Notes: a model not told the origin generated them from the letters alone. DNA of 64,000 bases from Siphonodentalium dalli (GCA_032622095.1 CP136061.1:1612001-1676000), one strand, 5' to 3'. Counted from the stretch's first letter, positions 1 to 12,609 are shown. Translations and numbers: made by a program.

Positions 1-2494
1 ATTAACATTGTTGTGTCCGGAAATCTGCACAATCTGTGTTGGTGGAATTCCTTCATCATTCAGGGTCTGTACTAAGTGTTTCCTGACGCTGTATGGAGTT
101 GGTCGCTTGTCACTTACAATATCTGCATCTGCCAACATATTCTTCATGATCCCGTATAAAGAGTTAATACCAAGGGCGTTCCTTTTGTACCAATCACCCC
201 GCATCCATTCTTGGTGATTCACAGCGAGGAAGAAGGGGCTGTCAGCTTGGCACATGTCGATCGGTCGTTTAGCCGCATATAGTTCGTAGAGAGAAACAGG
301 ATCACGGGTTGAATCATCCAGGGAATAGGCTCGTTGTATGGTTTGGCTAATGTCTCGTGGATTACTGACAGTCCTCGTTTTTGTGTTACGCTCTTGGCTG
401 TAAACAAGGTATTTATGACCAGTCTCGTCAACTTTTAGCTCAATATCTCCCCATCGTAATGCATGAGTCTCGGTTCCTGTTCTCATTCCGAAATATAAGG
501 CGCACACCACTGGGGAGGATCTATTCCTCGAAATGTGGTGCTCTCCCGAGCAATATTTACGTGCTTAGCGAGCTAATATTCCGGTGTTCTGTCACATTTT
601 GCTCATTGTGCGACAGAGATGACATGCGTGGGTAATAAACACGCATTTTAGTAATGTTTTAAACGCAAATATTGGACGAATGTATACGGGATGGACGTGG
701 CAAAGAAGGTGAGTAATATATGTTGTAATATTATGCTACTATATTAGCATTCTGCCCAGTAATATAAATAAATTACTCGATATTTTGCGTTTTTTTGGAA
801 ATTCGTCACTTCAACGGCGTATTACCGACTTAATACTGAATACTGTGTATTGTAACTTTGAATGCCTGTTCCTCAATACATTCCTGAAGTCAATGCAACA
901 TGAAAATATCATTAATAACATACCAAATCGAAGAAAACGACCATAAAATAGGTCTACATGTGTATTCCGGTGGTTTACTGAGTCTTTGTGTGTTGAATAA
1001 TCGTTATTCCGGTGCTGAAATCCTACTAAAACGACCTCGTATAAAGCCACATTGGTGATTATTTGTTCAGAAATGATAATACAAGCCATGCCGGGATACA
1101 AATGAAGTAGCTCACCCGTTCTGTAGTTAATATAAAGTCAATTATTTTGACAATGCGCTTATGCTCACAAAATAGTCAACTTAATAAACTATATATAATA
1201 TATTACATACTATTTGTGAACACTTGTGCAACAGTTTCTGTTGGGGATATAACAAGGATAATGACCTATTAATTGCCATAAACCAACCAACTATGTCACA
1301 TTCCGATTGGCCACAATTACAGTTACACAATAAAAATACGTTCGACAATCATTTACTGAACAAGAATTGAGCGTTTGTTATCAGTTATATCCAATAGAAC
1401 ACATGGAAATAATTATAGATTACATAGTTCATTCATATACTCGCCATTGCGTTTGCTACCCCTGAAATACGTGATTAAACGAACAAAGTATGCCTTTATG
1501 GACGTATATGCAACGCAAAATAACATATTAAGTTTATTACCTCCTAACCAACGCAAACTATTTAGTATTTATTCGCTTTTTTGCTTGTTATAGCACAATA
1601 CATGATCCTGAGGAGAGCACTTGACTATTGGGAGAGCACTGAGCACTCTGTAAAGTATCGGAATATAATTATAAAATGTCGATTTACGGGCATTCCTATG
1701 GGATTTCTTACATTTTCTCGCATATCAATGTGAACATCAATATAAATAATCCATTGGTTAAAAGAAACCTGCGATATACTTACATAATCTGTAATTTTTC
1801 TTCACTTTTGTGCGGCGAAAATAAAAAATCCCCAGTAAAGCACCGGAATGTCACGATAAAAATTGCTCAAAAAATTGGTAGAGCACCACATTTCAAGGAA
1901 TAGATCCTCCCCAGTGGCGCACACCAGCCACATAGAATTATGAAGTGACTTTGGATATGTAGGTTCCAGAACTCCTTTCTCGTACATGATGTCCATATCC
2001 ATGTTAGAAATTGGATCCGCCGCCATTGGCTTGTTGTCTTTACCTTGTGATTTTAAGTGTTTTTGTTTGTTCTTTGATGTTAGTTTTAGCTTCGAAATAG
2101 ATATATATCAAATGAGGATAGAAATGCTCGTAAACTCACAGGTTCATATTCTGATCCATCCTGTTTTCTGACGGAATGACAAAATTGCACCAGTATTCAC
2201 ACAGCTCCTACGGCGGGATAAATTCCAGTTTCCTTGTTTCGCCGCTACTTTTGAGAAATTCACATCATAGGCCGTTTAACGAGCAGTATTGACATTTTGT
2301 TGTGTCTCGATGAACGCCTGGACATAACCGGGCAAATCCTCGACGAATCGGGAAACGACGGCTGACACGATCGAAGTAGCGGGTTCCGTGGGTGCTTCAT
2401 GTGTTGTGTTGCCAGCAGTATGACCAAGGGAAATGTGTTCCAGTTCATCGTCTGACAAAGTATCCATCCATAAATCTTGCATTGCCATTTTCAT
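1..2494 (-). pseudogene. Crypton-type tyrosine recombinase (KIAA1958/DUF3504-like), broken, continues past left edge
   Basis: The minus strand reads as a KIAA1958/DUF3504 protein, a group derived from Crypton DNA-cutting recombinases. ATG at 2494 opens a 72-aa N-terminus (SRFVEDLPGYVQAFIE, then QQNVNTAR) that meets TAA near 2276. The core-binding domain then continues without an intron in shifting frames: LEFIPP-stop-ELCEYWCNF, then VRKQDGSEYEPVSLRAFL, then LKSQGKDNKPMAADPIS. The catalytic domain shows the first Arg in FGMRTGTETHALRWGD (about 427-489), the second Arg in TPYSVRKH (about 79-102) where the usual His of HxxR is Tyr, and the GHNNVN box at 1-18. The nucleophilic Tyr would lie beyond the window edge. 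At least three frameshifts and two stops, plus an hAT insertion at 508-1916, make it dead. Whether it was a mobile Crypton or a domesticated gene copy cannot be told here. Confidence 0.88.
508..1916. mobile_element. Non-autonomous hAT-type transposon inside the recombinase gene
   Basis: Terminal inverted repeats of about 37 bp begin CACTGGGGAGGATCTATTCC at 508 and at 1916 on the other strand, with one mismatch in the shared part. The 8-bp duplication GCGCACAC lies at 500-507 and 1917-1924. An 8-bp duplication with CA...TG ends is the hAT pattern. Removing the element and one duplication joins SLHNSMWLVCA to LYFGMRTGTE in one frame, so the empty site is exact. No transposase-like ORF is visible in the 1409 bp; the 96-aa minus ORF at 811-1101 is not recognisable. 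It was mobilised in trans. Confidence 0.93.
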
Positions 2495-3089
2495 TCCGGC
2501 ACACTACCAAAAACAAACGGAAGTAAACCTTGGCATCGACCTTGGCATTCCCAGATGGGCAACAACTCTAAACGCGAAGTGAGAGTAAATTCCGATTATT
2601 TCGGCTTTGTAGTCCGGTTCATTCAGGCGCAATAATACCAGTGAGATATCGATATCTCACTAGTTGGATATCACTTATATCTCACTGCTAACACCTTATA
2701 AATCATGGGCAAGTATATAATAAATAGATAAATAGTCATATCCGTGATAAATGTGTGGTTTAAAGATACTCGACTGGCATCGTCAATGTTACATATATAC
2801 CCGGGCTACACTGGGCAACCCTGCTATTGTGTTATATATATTACCATCTGTTCCTTTCGGCAAGCATGTCGTACCACCCGTTTTTGTCCCGCTTCTGGCA
2901 AAGATGGCACCTCTATCGCACTTGTTCTGGCTTCTTAGATCTTCATCCTAATAAAAACACGACGTACATGTACATGTGTATATACCATAATTGCATATGG
3001 GTTTTATTTTGCGTGTATAACACCTATTTTGTAAAATTCTGCTTTACACTCTATACTGCGGGTATAGAACTGGGGGAAAACTATTAAGT
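2495..3089. other. Short palindrome, otherwise no recognisable content
   Basis: A perfect 20-bp palindrome, GTGAGATATCGATATCTCAC, occupies 2641-2660 and is followed by a weaker copy of its arm (ATATCTCAC) at about 2677-2685. ORFs on the plus strand at 2744-3087 overlap in two frames and look like chance. No splice-flanked exon or repeat family was recognised. Confidence 0.5.
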
Positions 3090-3430
3090 TCGGGGTATAT
3101 ATTTCGACTGCATGTCGAAACACTTCTGTAGGGTAATCAGATAGAACTTGAGAATAATCTTGCTCAAAGTAGTTATTTGTTACGAATATTAATTAAATTA
3201 AATGACTCCAGATGACGAAATAATTTGTGTTAGATTGCCGCCGATAGTTGCGTACCGAAACGAGATGTAAATATTTACAATTTGGCGTAGTTCAGGCGAT
3301 ATTTTCTATGGAGTGGTATGGTCGATTTCTACATTCCCCAGGTTGGCATAGCGCCTGAGTACAAACTTATCGATTTCACGCACCCGAACAAGTCCATAAT
3401 ATGTCTTTAATCGGTAATATTTTATCGAAT
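3090..3430 (-). repeat. Dispersed repeat, inverted relative to the copy at 51.6 kb
   Basis: The reverse complement of this stretch aligns along most of its length with 51560-51960. Shared blocks include ACTCAGGCGCTA, GAAATCGACCATAC, AACTCCATAGAAAA, CTGAACTACGC, AAATATTTAC and CTACTTTGAGCAAGATTATT. Small gaps and many substitutions show an old copy. No coding or terminal inverted repeat is apparent, so the class is unknown. Confidence 0.75.
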
Positions 3431-5927
3431 GAGTTGCAGAAGTTGTGTTCTGTATTTATTCTACACCATCGTGTACGATATGTTCAATCCATGACTGCCA
3501 CCTTCATTGATACTATAGCTGCCTGTATTGTGCGTTAAGTGCGTGAAGAATAACAAGAAATGATCGGGGCATAGCCCGAAGCGGACCGTTGCTACGTCAT
3601 CTTACTTGGCGACAACGTCAACAATATAAGAGTAATGCAGCTATGCAATTTTGATGTGGCAGTGAACACATTATTTTTGTAATTGTTGTGATTATTAAAC
3701 AGAGATAGAAAACTTCGTTTATGTATGGGTTTGTTATAGAAGTTTGAAGATGGTTATTATATAGGGCAGATTTTGATTGGTTCAAACCACGTGAGTGTAG
3801 CAGGTAGCAGGGTCAAGAAAGTTCCAGGAAAGCTAGTATGGTACGTGGGTAAACGGAGGGGTGGCAACGCCGACGTTATACTTTATCAGAACTGGAGTTG
3901 CTTCTCTATTAAACTCAATAATGTAGATGTCACAACATAGTTATGTTCAAGGGCGAACAGAGGGTTGGTGAATGACAACAGAGAACAACCATCATGATGT
4001 TTGAACAAAGTAATCCGATATTAACAAATGTAGAACAATTTTACTTGTTATTGTGAGTTGCGACAGCTAAGTGTGCATCCGTGGTCCTTGTAAATGTGTT
4101 CGAGCCACACTCGAAAACACCCATCGATCTCTTAATGCACTAATTGTTTACGATTGCCACTTGAGTAAATTGCAACGCATTCTTCCTAACATAATAATGG
4201 TATGATAATTGGTATTTCACAATACAAAATTACTAAATGCATAACACTAAGAGCATTGTTAAATATCGATGACCCCCGGATCACCGTTAACACAAAATCG
4301 CGATGAATCATAATGATCCGCACCATCAAGAGTTGGGGAGCCCCGACCGAGCTTAAGTCAACCGGCCGGCATTGCACCCTCTTCCGAGCGTTGAGTCCGT
4401 AGTATAAGCCCTGGATACAACAGACTAAGGCAACGGAGTACATACAAGCACTAACTATGACACTAGTTTACAAGAAGTCACTACATAAAACGTTATCAAC
4501 AAAGTTAAATACGCACAACTCCAATTGTAAACAAGGTAAGTCTTCACAGCCGGTCCTGTTTTGGAATGGGGGGGGGGGCTTTGCTCCTTGCTACGGTTGC
4601 ATGCACCCCTTACACAACATGCAAACATCTACTTACTATAAAACACTCACAACCCAAACCCAATAAACGCTCTTCGGCGGCATTATAGCATACAAACGTG
4701 GGTTGTAGGAAAGGGCTTTACAGCTCTTTCAAATCTTCCCTGGGGATCATCCCAAACTCCAAACTCCTAATGATCCAAAGTGGGCCTTTTTTTGTAATCT
4801 GATACAGCCTTCAATAAGTTCTGTTTTCCAGAACAGAATATATGTGAACTCTGGGCTGTAAACGTTAGTTTCAATATAATTTGGATATTTCTGGAATTTT
4901 AAACCTGTCTTTAATTTTTTTGCACCTCTCTTTCTTTCTGACATAACGTTGCACAAATGTATTCAAATGTTTTATAGAAATACTGACGTTGATGAAGCAA
5001 TTACTTCCGGGAAGAGATAAATCACCTTTTTACTTAGTTATTTTTACATTTGCATATAAACTTGTTAATCGTTATATTTTGTGTTACGTGTCGGAGCAGG
5101 GCAAGCCTAGGTGGCCAGCACTTGTGCCCTAATCCATATTGTCTTATATTGGCGATAAAAATATACTTAACTAAACATTAGTAGGGTCACCCGGTGTTCA
5201 GTGTTTTATTTATCGCACATTATTTACATACTGATATTGTATACAAGGTATTGCATATATTTTATGCATGTTACACAATAAGGGTACGTTCATACGCTGG
5301 TAAAATTGCATTGCAAACTGCAAAAATGCCATGCCCGATGGTCATTTTGTTAGCTGGCATTTATGCAGGCTGCCGACTAGCTCGTGCTCCTTCGTGGCTG
5401 GCTGACAACAATCAACGACGATTTATGATAGCGGCGTCTACCCCTTTGCCGGTGCCCACAAAACGAGGCCACTGAAAATAATCACAAGTATCCGTGTTGT
5501 CCTTTATTAGAATTGTGTATCGAGGAGAGGCATTGGTAGAACAGTTTGTTCTCAGCTATTCATATACATGTATTCACAAGGAATCTCATGACGCGGTATA
5601 AAGAGTTCCGAAAGTGGTACTTTTCAGAAATGTTGGAGACAGAGGAAGGGGGCTGGCAAAATTGACACAAACAGTGTCGCCAACTTCACCATATATGATT
5701 TATGGAGGCACGGACTCAGTATGGGTATTCGTTGTTTCAAATGTGCTTAATTCAATGAACTTGAAAAATTTCTCATTTATTGTCGACATTGCCACGTATC
5801 GGTCGGAATGGCACATTGAGATGTCCAGATAGCACAATCAGTTAATATATATATATGAACATTTTGAAGTATTTTCATAAACCTATTTCAATCAAGGCAA
5901 TATTTACCACCAGGGACGTGTGTCAGG
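3431..5927. other. No supported gene; poly-G tract
   Basis: This stretch is AT-rich with only short ORFs. A run of ten G lies near 4570. The longest ORF (plus, 5194-5475, 93 aa) contains a hydrophobic MPCPMVILLAGIYAG segment but has no splice or promoter support. Nothing here was assigned a function. Confidence 0.4.
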
Positions 5928-6180
5928 GGTGGTTCCCCAAAGTACAACAGTTGGACATTTCATGCATGGCACAACATTAGTTGGAAATTTCCGAGTAAAT
6001 GATGTGAATTTTATGCTGCATGATAATTTGATATATACCAGACAGTATTAAGTGTTATATTTGTTGTTTTTATACCAAATTTGTTTACTGAAATGTAGCT
6101 ATCAGCTGAGAGTTATCAACCATATAGGTGGTGTTACGATGGAAATTTCCAATAGTTGGAAACTTTGATAATACAGATTC
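5928..6180 (+). repeat. GTTGGAAATTTC repeat family, copy 1
   Basis: This begins with CAGGGACGTG, and the words CAACAGTTGGACATTTCATG and ACATTAGTTGGAAATTTC recur in the same order at 28140-28190. The family has copies near 21.8, 28.1 and 29.2 kb. Some copies end in CCACGTCCCT, the reverse complement of this start, which suggests a transposon with CAGGGACGTGG ends. Class and target duplication were not resolved. Confidence 0.6.
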
Positions 6181-6966
6181 AGATTAAATATTGTATGTAT
6201 GTTACAAGGGTGACTTTACATGCATCCAGTGGTAATTTTTTTGGAGTAAATTGCCAATCAAGGATGTTAGGTTAGGACTTTCCACCGACAGTTTGACAGC
6301 TTGTCGTGCCAGTTATAAAACACCAATACAAGGCGGGTACCAATGGGATTTCTCGAAAGTCGTCGGGTTTCTTCGTTGAGCTAAGTGTGCGGGCGCGGTC
6401 ATTATAAAACACATTCCAACAAACCAATGGTTGCTACGGTGCTGCTGATATTATCAACACAATCATGCTGAAAGGTGTACAAATCAATAACTCTGCCGTC
6501 ATCGCAAGTTGTGGAAATTCTTGATATGTAATATCTTATCAACATTTTTAACATGGACCTGGCTATAGAGGACTCTGTGGGTGATGTCCTTTACCACATT
6601 ATGTATTTCCAACTGCACCCAGACCCAAATGTCCTAGTTCGGGAAATTCAATTTACAGACGGCAAATATTCAAACTTGTTACCTTCTGTGGTTGGAAATA
6701 TTCATTTCAGTTCACAAAATTGGCCGAAAGTAGGAAAATATTCAACTTTTGGTATAAAGACAACAATGAAATGTTCACACTAAACAATGGTTGGGAAAAC
6801 AAACTATCACAGAAATTTCATTTTTTTTATCTTTAAATATTTATCCAACGTTATTGACCAACAGTGTGTGACACATACCCCCTATTCGGCCTCCACCCAT
6901 CACCCCACCCAGCAGACACGACCTTCATTTTAAAACTGTTGTGCGCCTGGGATCGAAAAATTATAT
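6181..6966. other. No recognisable feature
   Basis: One 76-aa plus ORF (6553-6783) consists largely of sequence resembling the GTTGGAAATATTC repeat words and is not considered a gene. No exon-like segment or element end was found. Confidence 0.4.
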
Positions 6967-7755
6967 GAATACTGAAACCAATGCTGCATCTACTATTTAT
7001 AGATCAGCTGCTGAAGCGACGAGGAAGTGCATTGCGCTGTTCTAATAATGGTAGATCAGTTCTGTGTCAATATTCGAACCAACGTTCAGACTGATAAGCA
7101 GCGCAACTCTCGGTGAAAGGATTCCTTTCTGTATGAACCATACCACGTGCTCTTTAAAAACAGGTCATTCTTATAGGATTACATAGAGAATAAATACTTA
7201 ATCTGGTGATTATATATTGTATAATATCTAATCCCAACCACAGGAGACACACGTGCGGGATCACTACATTAAATCAAGATTGGTCTTGATATTATCGATG
7301 ACTAATATTGACTAAATAATGGAGAAATTTTGAGAAGTGTTTTTAAAGATTTTAAATAAGAGAGATAATGCTACGAATACAGATACCAATGTTTCATCTA
7401 TAGATCCGCTGCTGAAGCGACGAGGAAGTACATTGTGCTGTTTTGTGTCAATATTCGAACCCACGTTGTGACTGACACGCAGCGCAACTCTCGGTGATAT
7501 GGCTTCCTTTTTATATGAACCATACCACTTGCTCTTTAAAAACCAGGCCCTTCTTGTAGGATTACATAGAGAATAAATACTTAATCTGCTTATTAGATAT
7601 TGTTTAATATCTAATCCCAACCACAGGGGACACACGTGCATGATCACTACATTAAATCAAGATTGATATTAGGGTTAATCAATGACTAATATTTACTAAA
7701 TAACAGAAATTTTGAGAAGTGTTTTTAAAGATTTTAAATAAGTGAGATAATTGAA
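6967..7755. repeat. Tandem duplication of a ~0.4-kb unit
   Basis: Unit 1 (about 6967-7374) and unit 2 (about 7375-7755) share GCTGCTGAAGCGACGAGGAA, CAGCGCAACTCTCGGTGA, ACATAGAGAATAAATACTTA and AGTGTTTTTAAAGATTTTAA in the same order. They differ by substitutions and small indels, so the duplication is not recent. A 111-aa minus ORF (7312-7647) spans unit 2 but is not maintained in unit 1 and is probably chance. Confidence 0.85.
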
Positions 7756-8044
7756 GAATTGTTTTTAAATGACATGATTCCTGATTACATACCCTTCACC
7801 TGTATAGCTTTGAGTATCTTCCGAATGGTAGCCTAAGAAAAATTAACACATCTCACCCATTCCATAGACATAAAGCTATCCAATCCATTAACTTAAATAT
7901 TTTCAATTCGATCATTCTCATATCTCACCTCTAGGTTTATCAAGGCCAACTCTTCGCCTGCATGGATTTGGTATTGATTGATTGGTTTTGAAACAATGAC
8001 TCATCCATATTTTCCTACATAAGGAACGCTCTTTATTGGTCATA

Positions 8045-8310
8045 TTTGCCCCTTTAAGACGTCTGATGTCAACCCCATCTATATTGTTACACTCTACAGG
8101 TCAATTTATCTCCGTGTTTCAATTTCCACCGACCATATTGTAACCATTTTGGGTATGTACTTAATTATTTAATTAAATCAAGTATTAGTGCCCGTTTAAG
8201 GCATCTGATGTCAACGGGACCTATTTAATAAGATTAAGCGGGTCAAATTACCCATATGTAAACATTTTTCATCTCCGATGGTCCAGCCGTTTCTGTATAA
8301 ACAATTAATT
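8045..8310. repeat. Two diverged direct repeats (~145 bp)
   Basis: The phrase TTTAAGACGTCTGATGTCAA near 8053 recurs as TTTAAGGCATCTGATGTCAA near 8194, followed in both by a GGTCAA/TTA stretch, a TGTAA-CATTTT block and a CTCCG or CACCG motif. It looks like part of a dispersed low-copy repeat; no function is apparent. Confidence 0.5.
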
Positions 8311-8550
8311 ATTTATTACCGCCGGTAAAAGCTAATTGCAACACCCCTTCAAGTGCGACACTGGTATTCCATTATATGACGTCGCATTAAGGAAGATTAA
8401 ACGATTCAGACTGCATAATCGATGATGGAATAACCAATCGTATGAATCGGCATCACACCGGTGATCTCCTTTAACGAATTGAGGGTTTCGTGGAGATCTG
8501 ATGATAATTTGATTCAATTCAATTCAGTTTATTCTGGTCGTCATGATTAT

Positions 8551-9177
8551 ACATTAGCTATCGTTGCACTATTATCAAGGCTGTTTAACATATTATCAAG
8601 GCTGTTTAACATAACACTATTATCAAGGCTGTTTAACATAACCTTAGATTATCGTCGCACTATTATCAAGGCTGTTTAACATAACCTTAGATTTGTTCAT
8701 GTATTTGATATTGATCAGCCATGGTTTGGGCTTCAACCATATCATAACTTCAGGAGGACTATTAGACATTAGCTATCGTTGCACTATTATCAAGGCTGTT
8801 TAACATAACCTTAGATTTGTTCATGTATTTGATATTGATCAGCCATGGTTTGGGCTTCAACCATATCATAACTTCAGGAGGACTATTAGACATTAGCTAT
8901 CGTTGCACTATTATCAAGGCTGTTTAACATAACCTTAGATTATCGTCGCACTATTATCAAGGCTGTTTAACATAACCTTAGATTTGTTCATGTATTTGAT
9001 ATTGATCAGCCATGGTTTGGGCTTCAACCATATCATAACTTCAGGAGGACTATTAGACATTAGCTATCGTTGCACTATTATCAAGGCTATTTAACATAAC
9101 CTTAGATTTGTTCATGTATTTGATATTGATCAGCCATGGTTTGGGCTTCAACCATATCATAACTTCAGGACAATTAG
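8551..9177. repeat. Nested tandem repeat (about 124-bp unit with 41-bp sub-repeat)
   Basis: Four higher-order units start with ACATTAGCTATCGTTGCACT at 8551, 8766, 8890 and 9057 and are 215, 124, 167 and 121 bp long. The length differences come from zero to several extra copies of a sub-unit carrying CACTATTATCAAGGCTGTTT. Each unit carries TTGATATTGATCAGCCATGG and a TTCAGGAGGACTATTAG tail. Sequence identity between units is very high, implying recent amplification by unequal exchange or slippage at two scales. Confidence 0.92.
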
Positions 9178-9968
9178 ACATATGCCTACCTTCAAACTGA
9201 TTTATGACCTTTTTAGTTCTTAAAAAACAATTTTGGCATGTGATGCAACAATATAAAAACATATGGTAACCTGAAAATGTTTTTAGTTAACTTCGATTTA
9301 GAAAAATGACTGTTTTAACCCTTATTTGAGCTGATACGAGTTCGTATGTTTCATTGGAAATTCAGACAAGAAGCAGCATTACAAATAGGTTCAAAAAGTA
9401 TAGAGGTAGTCAGTTAACTTTTCTCACAAAATCATCAATTGCATGACAATTCTGGATTCATAGAAAGACAAGGACGTAATTTCGGCTGATTTGGACATCG
9501 AAGCACCATAGATCTGGCTTCATTTACAGAGGCCAATTCATCAAAATAACAAAAATCAGTATGTAAGCTTACATGGAATTAAATCACTAGCCATAATAAG
9601 CATGTTACAGATCCTGGTGTAATAAACATGATTAAATACTCATTTCTGTCAAAAATAATGTCTAAATATAGCATTTTTCGTGTATGGCCGATGGCCCCTA
9701 GGCGCGACTAAATAGTGTATCGAAATGCACCTCAAATGGCGCCTTCTATACTAAACTCGCATGCAAAAAGCAAAGGTCAAATATATACATAAATGTGTCC
9801 CCCAATTTGCTAAGGCTTGTTCAATGAAATTAAAAGATTACTGTGAACCTTTTTATTTCAAGTTAACGACGTTGACTTGCAAATTGGCAATATTCAGTTG
9901 AATTCACATTGGGTACAGGGTTGGGGGTTTCTTGCATTCAAAACAAAACATAATACTGCGCGTTTCGA
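9178..9968. other. No recognisable feature
   Basis: AT-rich sequence with short ORFs only. No repeat unit shared with the rest of the window was noticed. Confidence 0.4.
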
Positions 9969-9974
9969 TTTATT
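9969..9974 (-). promoter_or_regulatory. Candidate poly(A) signal AATAAA for the PAN-like gene
   Basis: AATAAA on the minus strand lies about 80 nt downstream of the TAG that closes the second exon candidate (stop at about 10051). Position and orientation fit a 3' end, but the hexamer is common in AT-rich DNA. Confidence 0.3.
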
Positions 9975-10050
9975 GTGATTACAGAGTGTGCTAATTTCAG
10001 GATCCGTATTGTCACCGTGTTTTATAGCGAGTTTGAGAGGTGATTGCTTA

Positions 10051-10691
10051 CTATAACCTTAAAACTGTTTGGCCAAATGAAATTTTCTTTGAACTTTTTC
10101 GAAAAAAAACAGACAATTTGGACACCGACAGCGTGATTTTTATATAATTATCGCATCTGCCATTTTCCTTCTGCCAAGGTTTGTATATATATAGAGGACG
10201 TTCGTTAAACCCACGCCCTCTTAGTTCATGGATGTATCGATCCTTCCAAAATACGCACAAACAAGTTGGAGGTTCATATGAGCCATTTCCGCGCACAGTC
10301 ACAGTTAGTTGTGTCCATGAAATCGGTGTGAGTATAATATACAAACACTGCCAAAATGTTGAGTTTCATAAACATTTATACTTACTTCCGAATGGAATTT
10401 TATCATATAAGTCCCCTTAAACTGTCCAATCGGAGACCCCAATACAAGTGTACATAACCTGTCTCCGTACAAATGGCAAAATCTGGTTTGTACGTCGAAT
10501 GTGTTCCCGGTACAGTTGCTATAGTAGAGACAGAGTTTATAACACCTCAGAATATTGGCCACCAATAAACTCAGAAAAGGTGTACCAACAGGCGTGCTGT
10601 CCTTAACAATTTCCGGAAATAAGTTGCTGCATATGTTTTGACCCACAAGCATAAGATAGATAAGAGTCAACAGTAGCCCCGTGTGATCCAT
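10051..10691 (-). CDS. Secreted PAN/apple-domain-like protein, two-exon model
   Basis: Exon 1 (10386-10691, 102 codons) starts MDHTGLLLTLIYLMLVG, a clear signal peptide probably cleaved before Cys21. It is followed by a PAN-like core: Cys50-x3-Cys54-x5-Cys60-x11-Cys72, within RCYKLCLYYSNCTGNTFD, then Cys80. A consensus donor (GAA|GTAAGT) ends the exon at 10386. The next acceptor, TTTGGCAG, leads in phase 0 into an exon of about 98 codons (to TAG at 10051) starting CLYIILTPISW. That exon has no domain I recognise and could be wrong. PAN domains bind proteins or sugars outside the cell; the ligand is unknown. A paralogous exon lies 2.5 kb upstream on the same strand, suggesting a small tandem family. 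Exon 1 is much better supported than exon 2. Confidence 0.62.
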
Positions 10692-12420
10692 ATTCAGTCC
10701 GCTTGCTCTTCAATGCGATATGGTCTTACAAACTGCCGTAAATAAACTCAGTAGCTGTCAGAAAAACAGGCCTGCCTCTGCACTGTTTCGTTGAATATGT
10801 GTCGCTTATGTTAAATCCTGCCCGGGGCATTATCCGATATATAACGCGCTTCGGATACGATGGTGTGAATAATATATGCGAGCAGCGTCCCCCAATGGAT
10901 GCGTAGTAGACTATTTAAAATACTCTTGGTTGGCTACAATTTGTTGAACGATTTGGCATGATGTGCTTCAAAATCCAGATAATTATTCACCATGCACACA
11001 CTCCAATCGCGCAGTTGCCCATTCAATAAAAATGAAATATGTAGTGACTTGTTATCATTTCTAAGTGTTTCTTAGTTCAAACTTGGGTTTCTATAGTAAT
11101 ATTCTTGATAGGAAAGCACCGTGTGATTTTCATGTACCTGCACTCGTGAATCAGTACACAATTCCAATCAATATATCAAAAATCCTCTTCGAGATCTGTG
11201 CTCGATGTTTCATAATCGAGCATATTCTGGGGGTACCCGATATCAGCAAATTCAGCAATTATCGTTTTTGTGTATGGTTAGGTATCGGCATATTTCTTGC
11301 CAATTTGGAACAAAAACTTTCTGCAAATGATTACTCTTGCCACATGGATCACCAGTCGTCATATATCATTGCGCACAAAATCAAAATGGCGTCCAAAATT
11401 AATAAAATCGAATAACATTTAAATGTTGGGCAAAAGTGAATATATATTCCTATAATAGTGAACATATGCTATCATTATGCGAGGAAGAATGCACGCAGAG
11501 TGTAAGAGAAACTTTTTATCATACATATAGATGTGTTAATTCTCTCTAATGTATCTCACGAGAGAGCAAGCGAATGCAGGTCCTCATATAACGATTAAAT
11601 CTGGACTTTTGGGCGCCCAGAAACGGAAAACTAACGCAGTTTTATTTATATATAGATATATGTATAATTAAATAGTTGTGATTTAATTGAGATGTATTTT
11701 ATTATGTGACGTTTTCTTGAAGAAGAAATATATGTGCTCAGAGCAGTATCACAAAATTTTACCGATCATCATTTATTTTGATATAAAACCTTTAAAAATC
11801 CACTGTTTTAGAACAGTATGAGATATAGTCACATATACTACTGGGTAAAATGTGTAGATACTGTTACACATGTCTCAACATAGTAGTCATAGTTGCCTCC
11901 GATCAAGTGATGAAACAGGCATATTTCGCTTTTATCACCAGAGTGCATGGGGGTTTACTATGAACGCAATTTATCAAAACACAAATGAGTACCATATATT
12001 ACCGTCAATAAATACTAAACTTGACCAAAATTGCCTATACTCTGTGGCAGAGACTGTGTTTATAGCTGGAAATAATATGTGGTTATGTTCACCAAGGCCA
12101 CAGATACCCGAAATGTACTACGATTTCTGCAACAGCGTAACCGCGTTTACACTTTCTCCCGAATGTAACACATATATGCGGCATACTTTATATCCTCGTC
12201 TATATGAGATAACATTGGCCTAACAATATACCTGAGCTTGATGTTAGCCAGTCTGGGTGAACGTCGACTCTATATTTGAAATATAGAGTCTGGAGCTAAT
12301 GTCGCCAAAACCATTTCTATTCAGCGAAGAGCTTCCCCAAAATGACGTCACGGATTTTTAAAAATACATCGATGATTGACAGGTGTCCCCACGTGTTATT
12401 TGTTGTGCTTCGCAATAACA
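10692..12420. other. Intergenic; two unassigned ORFs
   Basis: Between the PAN-like exon and the next candidate there are plus-strand ORFs at 11065-11415 (116 aa) and 11870-12223 (117 aa). Neither has a motif, signal peptide or splice context I recognise. A 14-bp inverted repeat, GACTCTATATTTGA...ATATAGAGTC, lies near 12268-12292. Confidence 0.35.
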
Positions 12421-12609
12421 ATGGCCGACTCATCAACCCATAGAAGGTCTGTGTCGCGACATAAACTTACAGAAGATAATATTTGTCGTGTGTGCGACTA
12501 TACTTTTTCGGGAGATGAACTCGCTGCATCAACGAGAAAGCTGCATCCGAGAGCAAAAACTAAGGTCGTCATCAAAAATGATGCTTTAGTCGCCTTTAGA
12601 ACTATTTAA
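12421..12609 (+). CDS. Candidate first exon or small protein with a Cys-x2-Cys motif
   Basis: ATG in good context (AACAATGGC) opens MADSSTHRRSVSRHKLTED, followed by NICRVCDYTFSGDELAAS and a basic stretch (RKLHPRAKTK), 62 codons to TAA. One Cys-x2-Cys pair suggests half of a zinc site, which would need partners from another exon. I do not recognise the family. No clear donor was found near the stop, so it may be chance or an eroded gene. Confidence 0.3.
   Translation: MADSSTHRRSVSRHKLTEDNICRVCDYTFSGDELAASTRKLHPRAKTKVVIKNDALVAFRTI

Noticed and set aside
5194-5475. 93-aa plus ORF with a hydrophobic internal start (MPCPMVILLAG)
   Set aside because: Only a weak signal-peptide resemblance; no other evidence of a gene.
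7312-7647. 111-aa minus ORF in the 7-kb tandem duplication
   Set aside because: The frame is not preserved in the neighbouring duplicate unit, which argues against coding.
11065-12223. Two plus-strand ORFs of 116-117 aa
   Set aside because: No motif, signal peptide or splice support; lengths are possible by chance in a window of this size.
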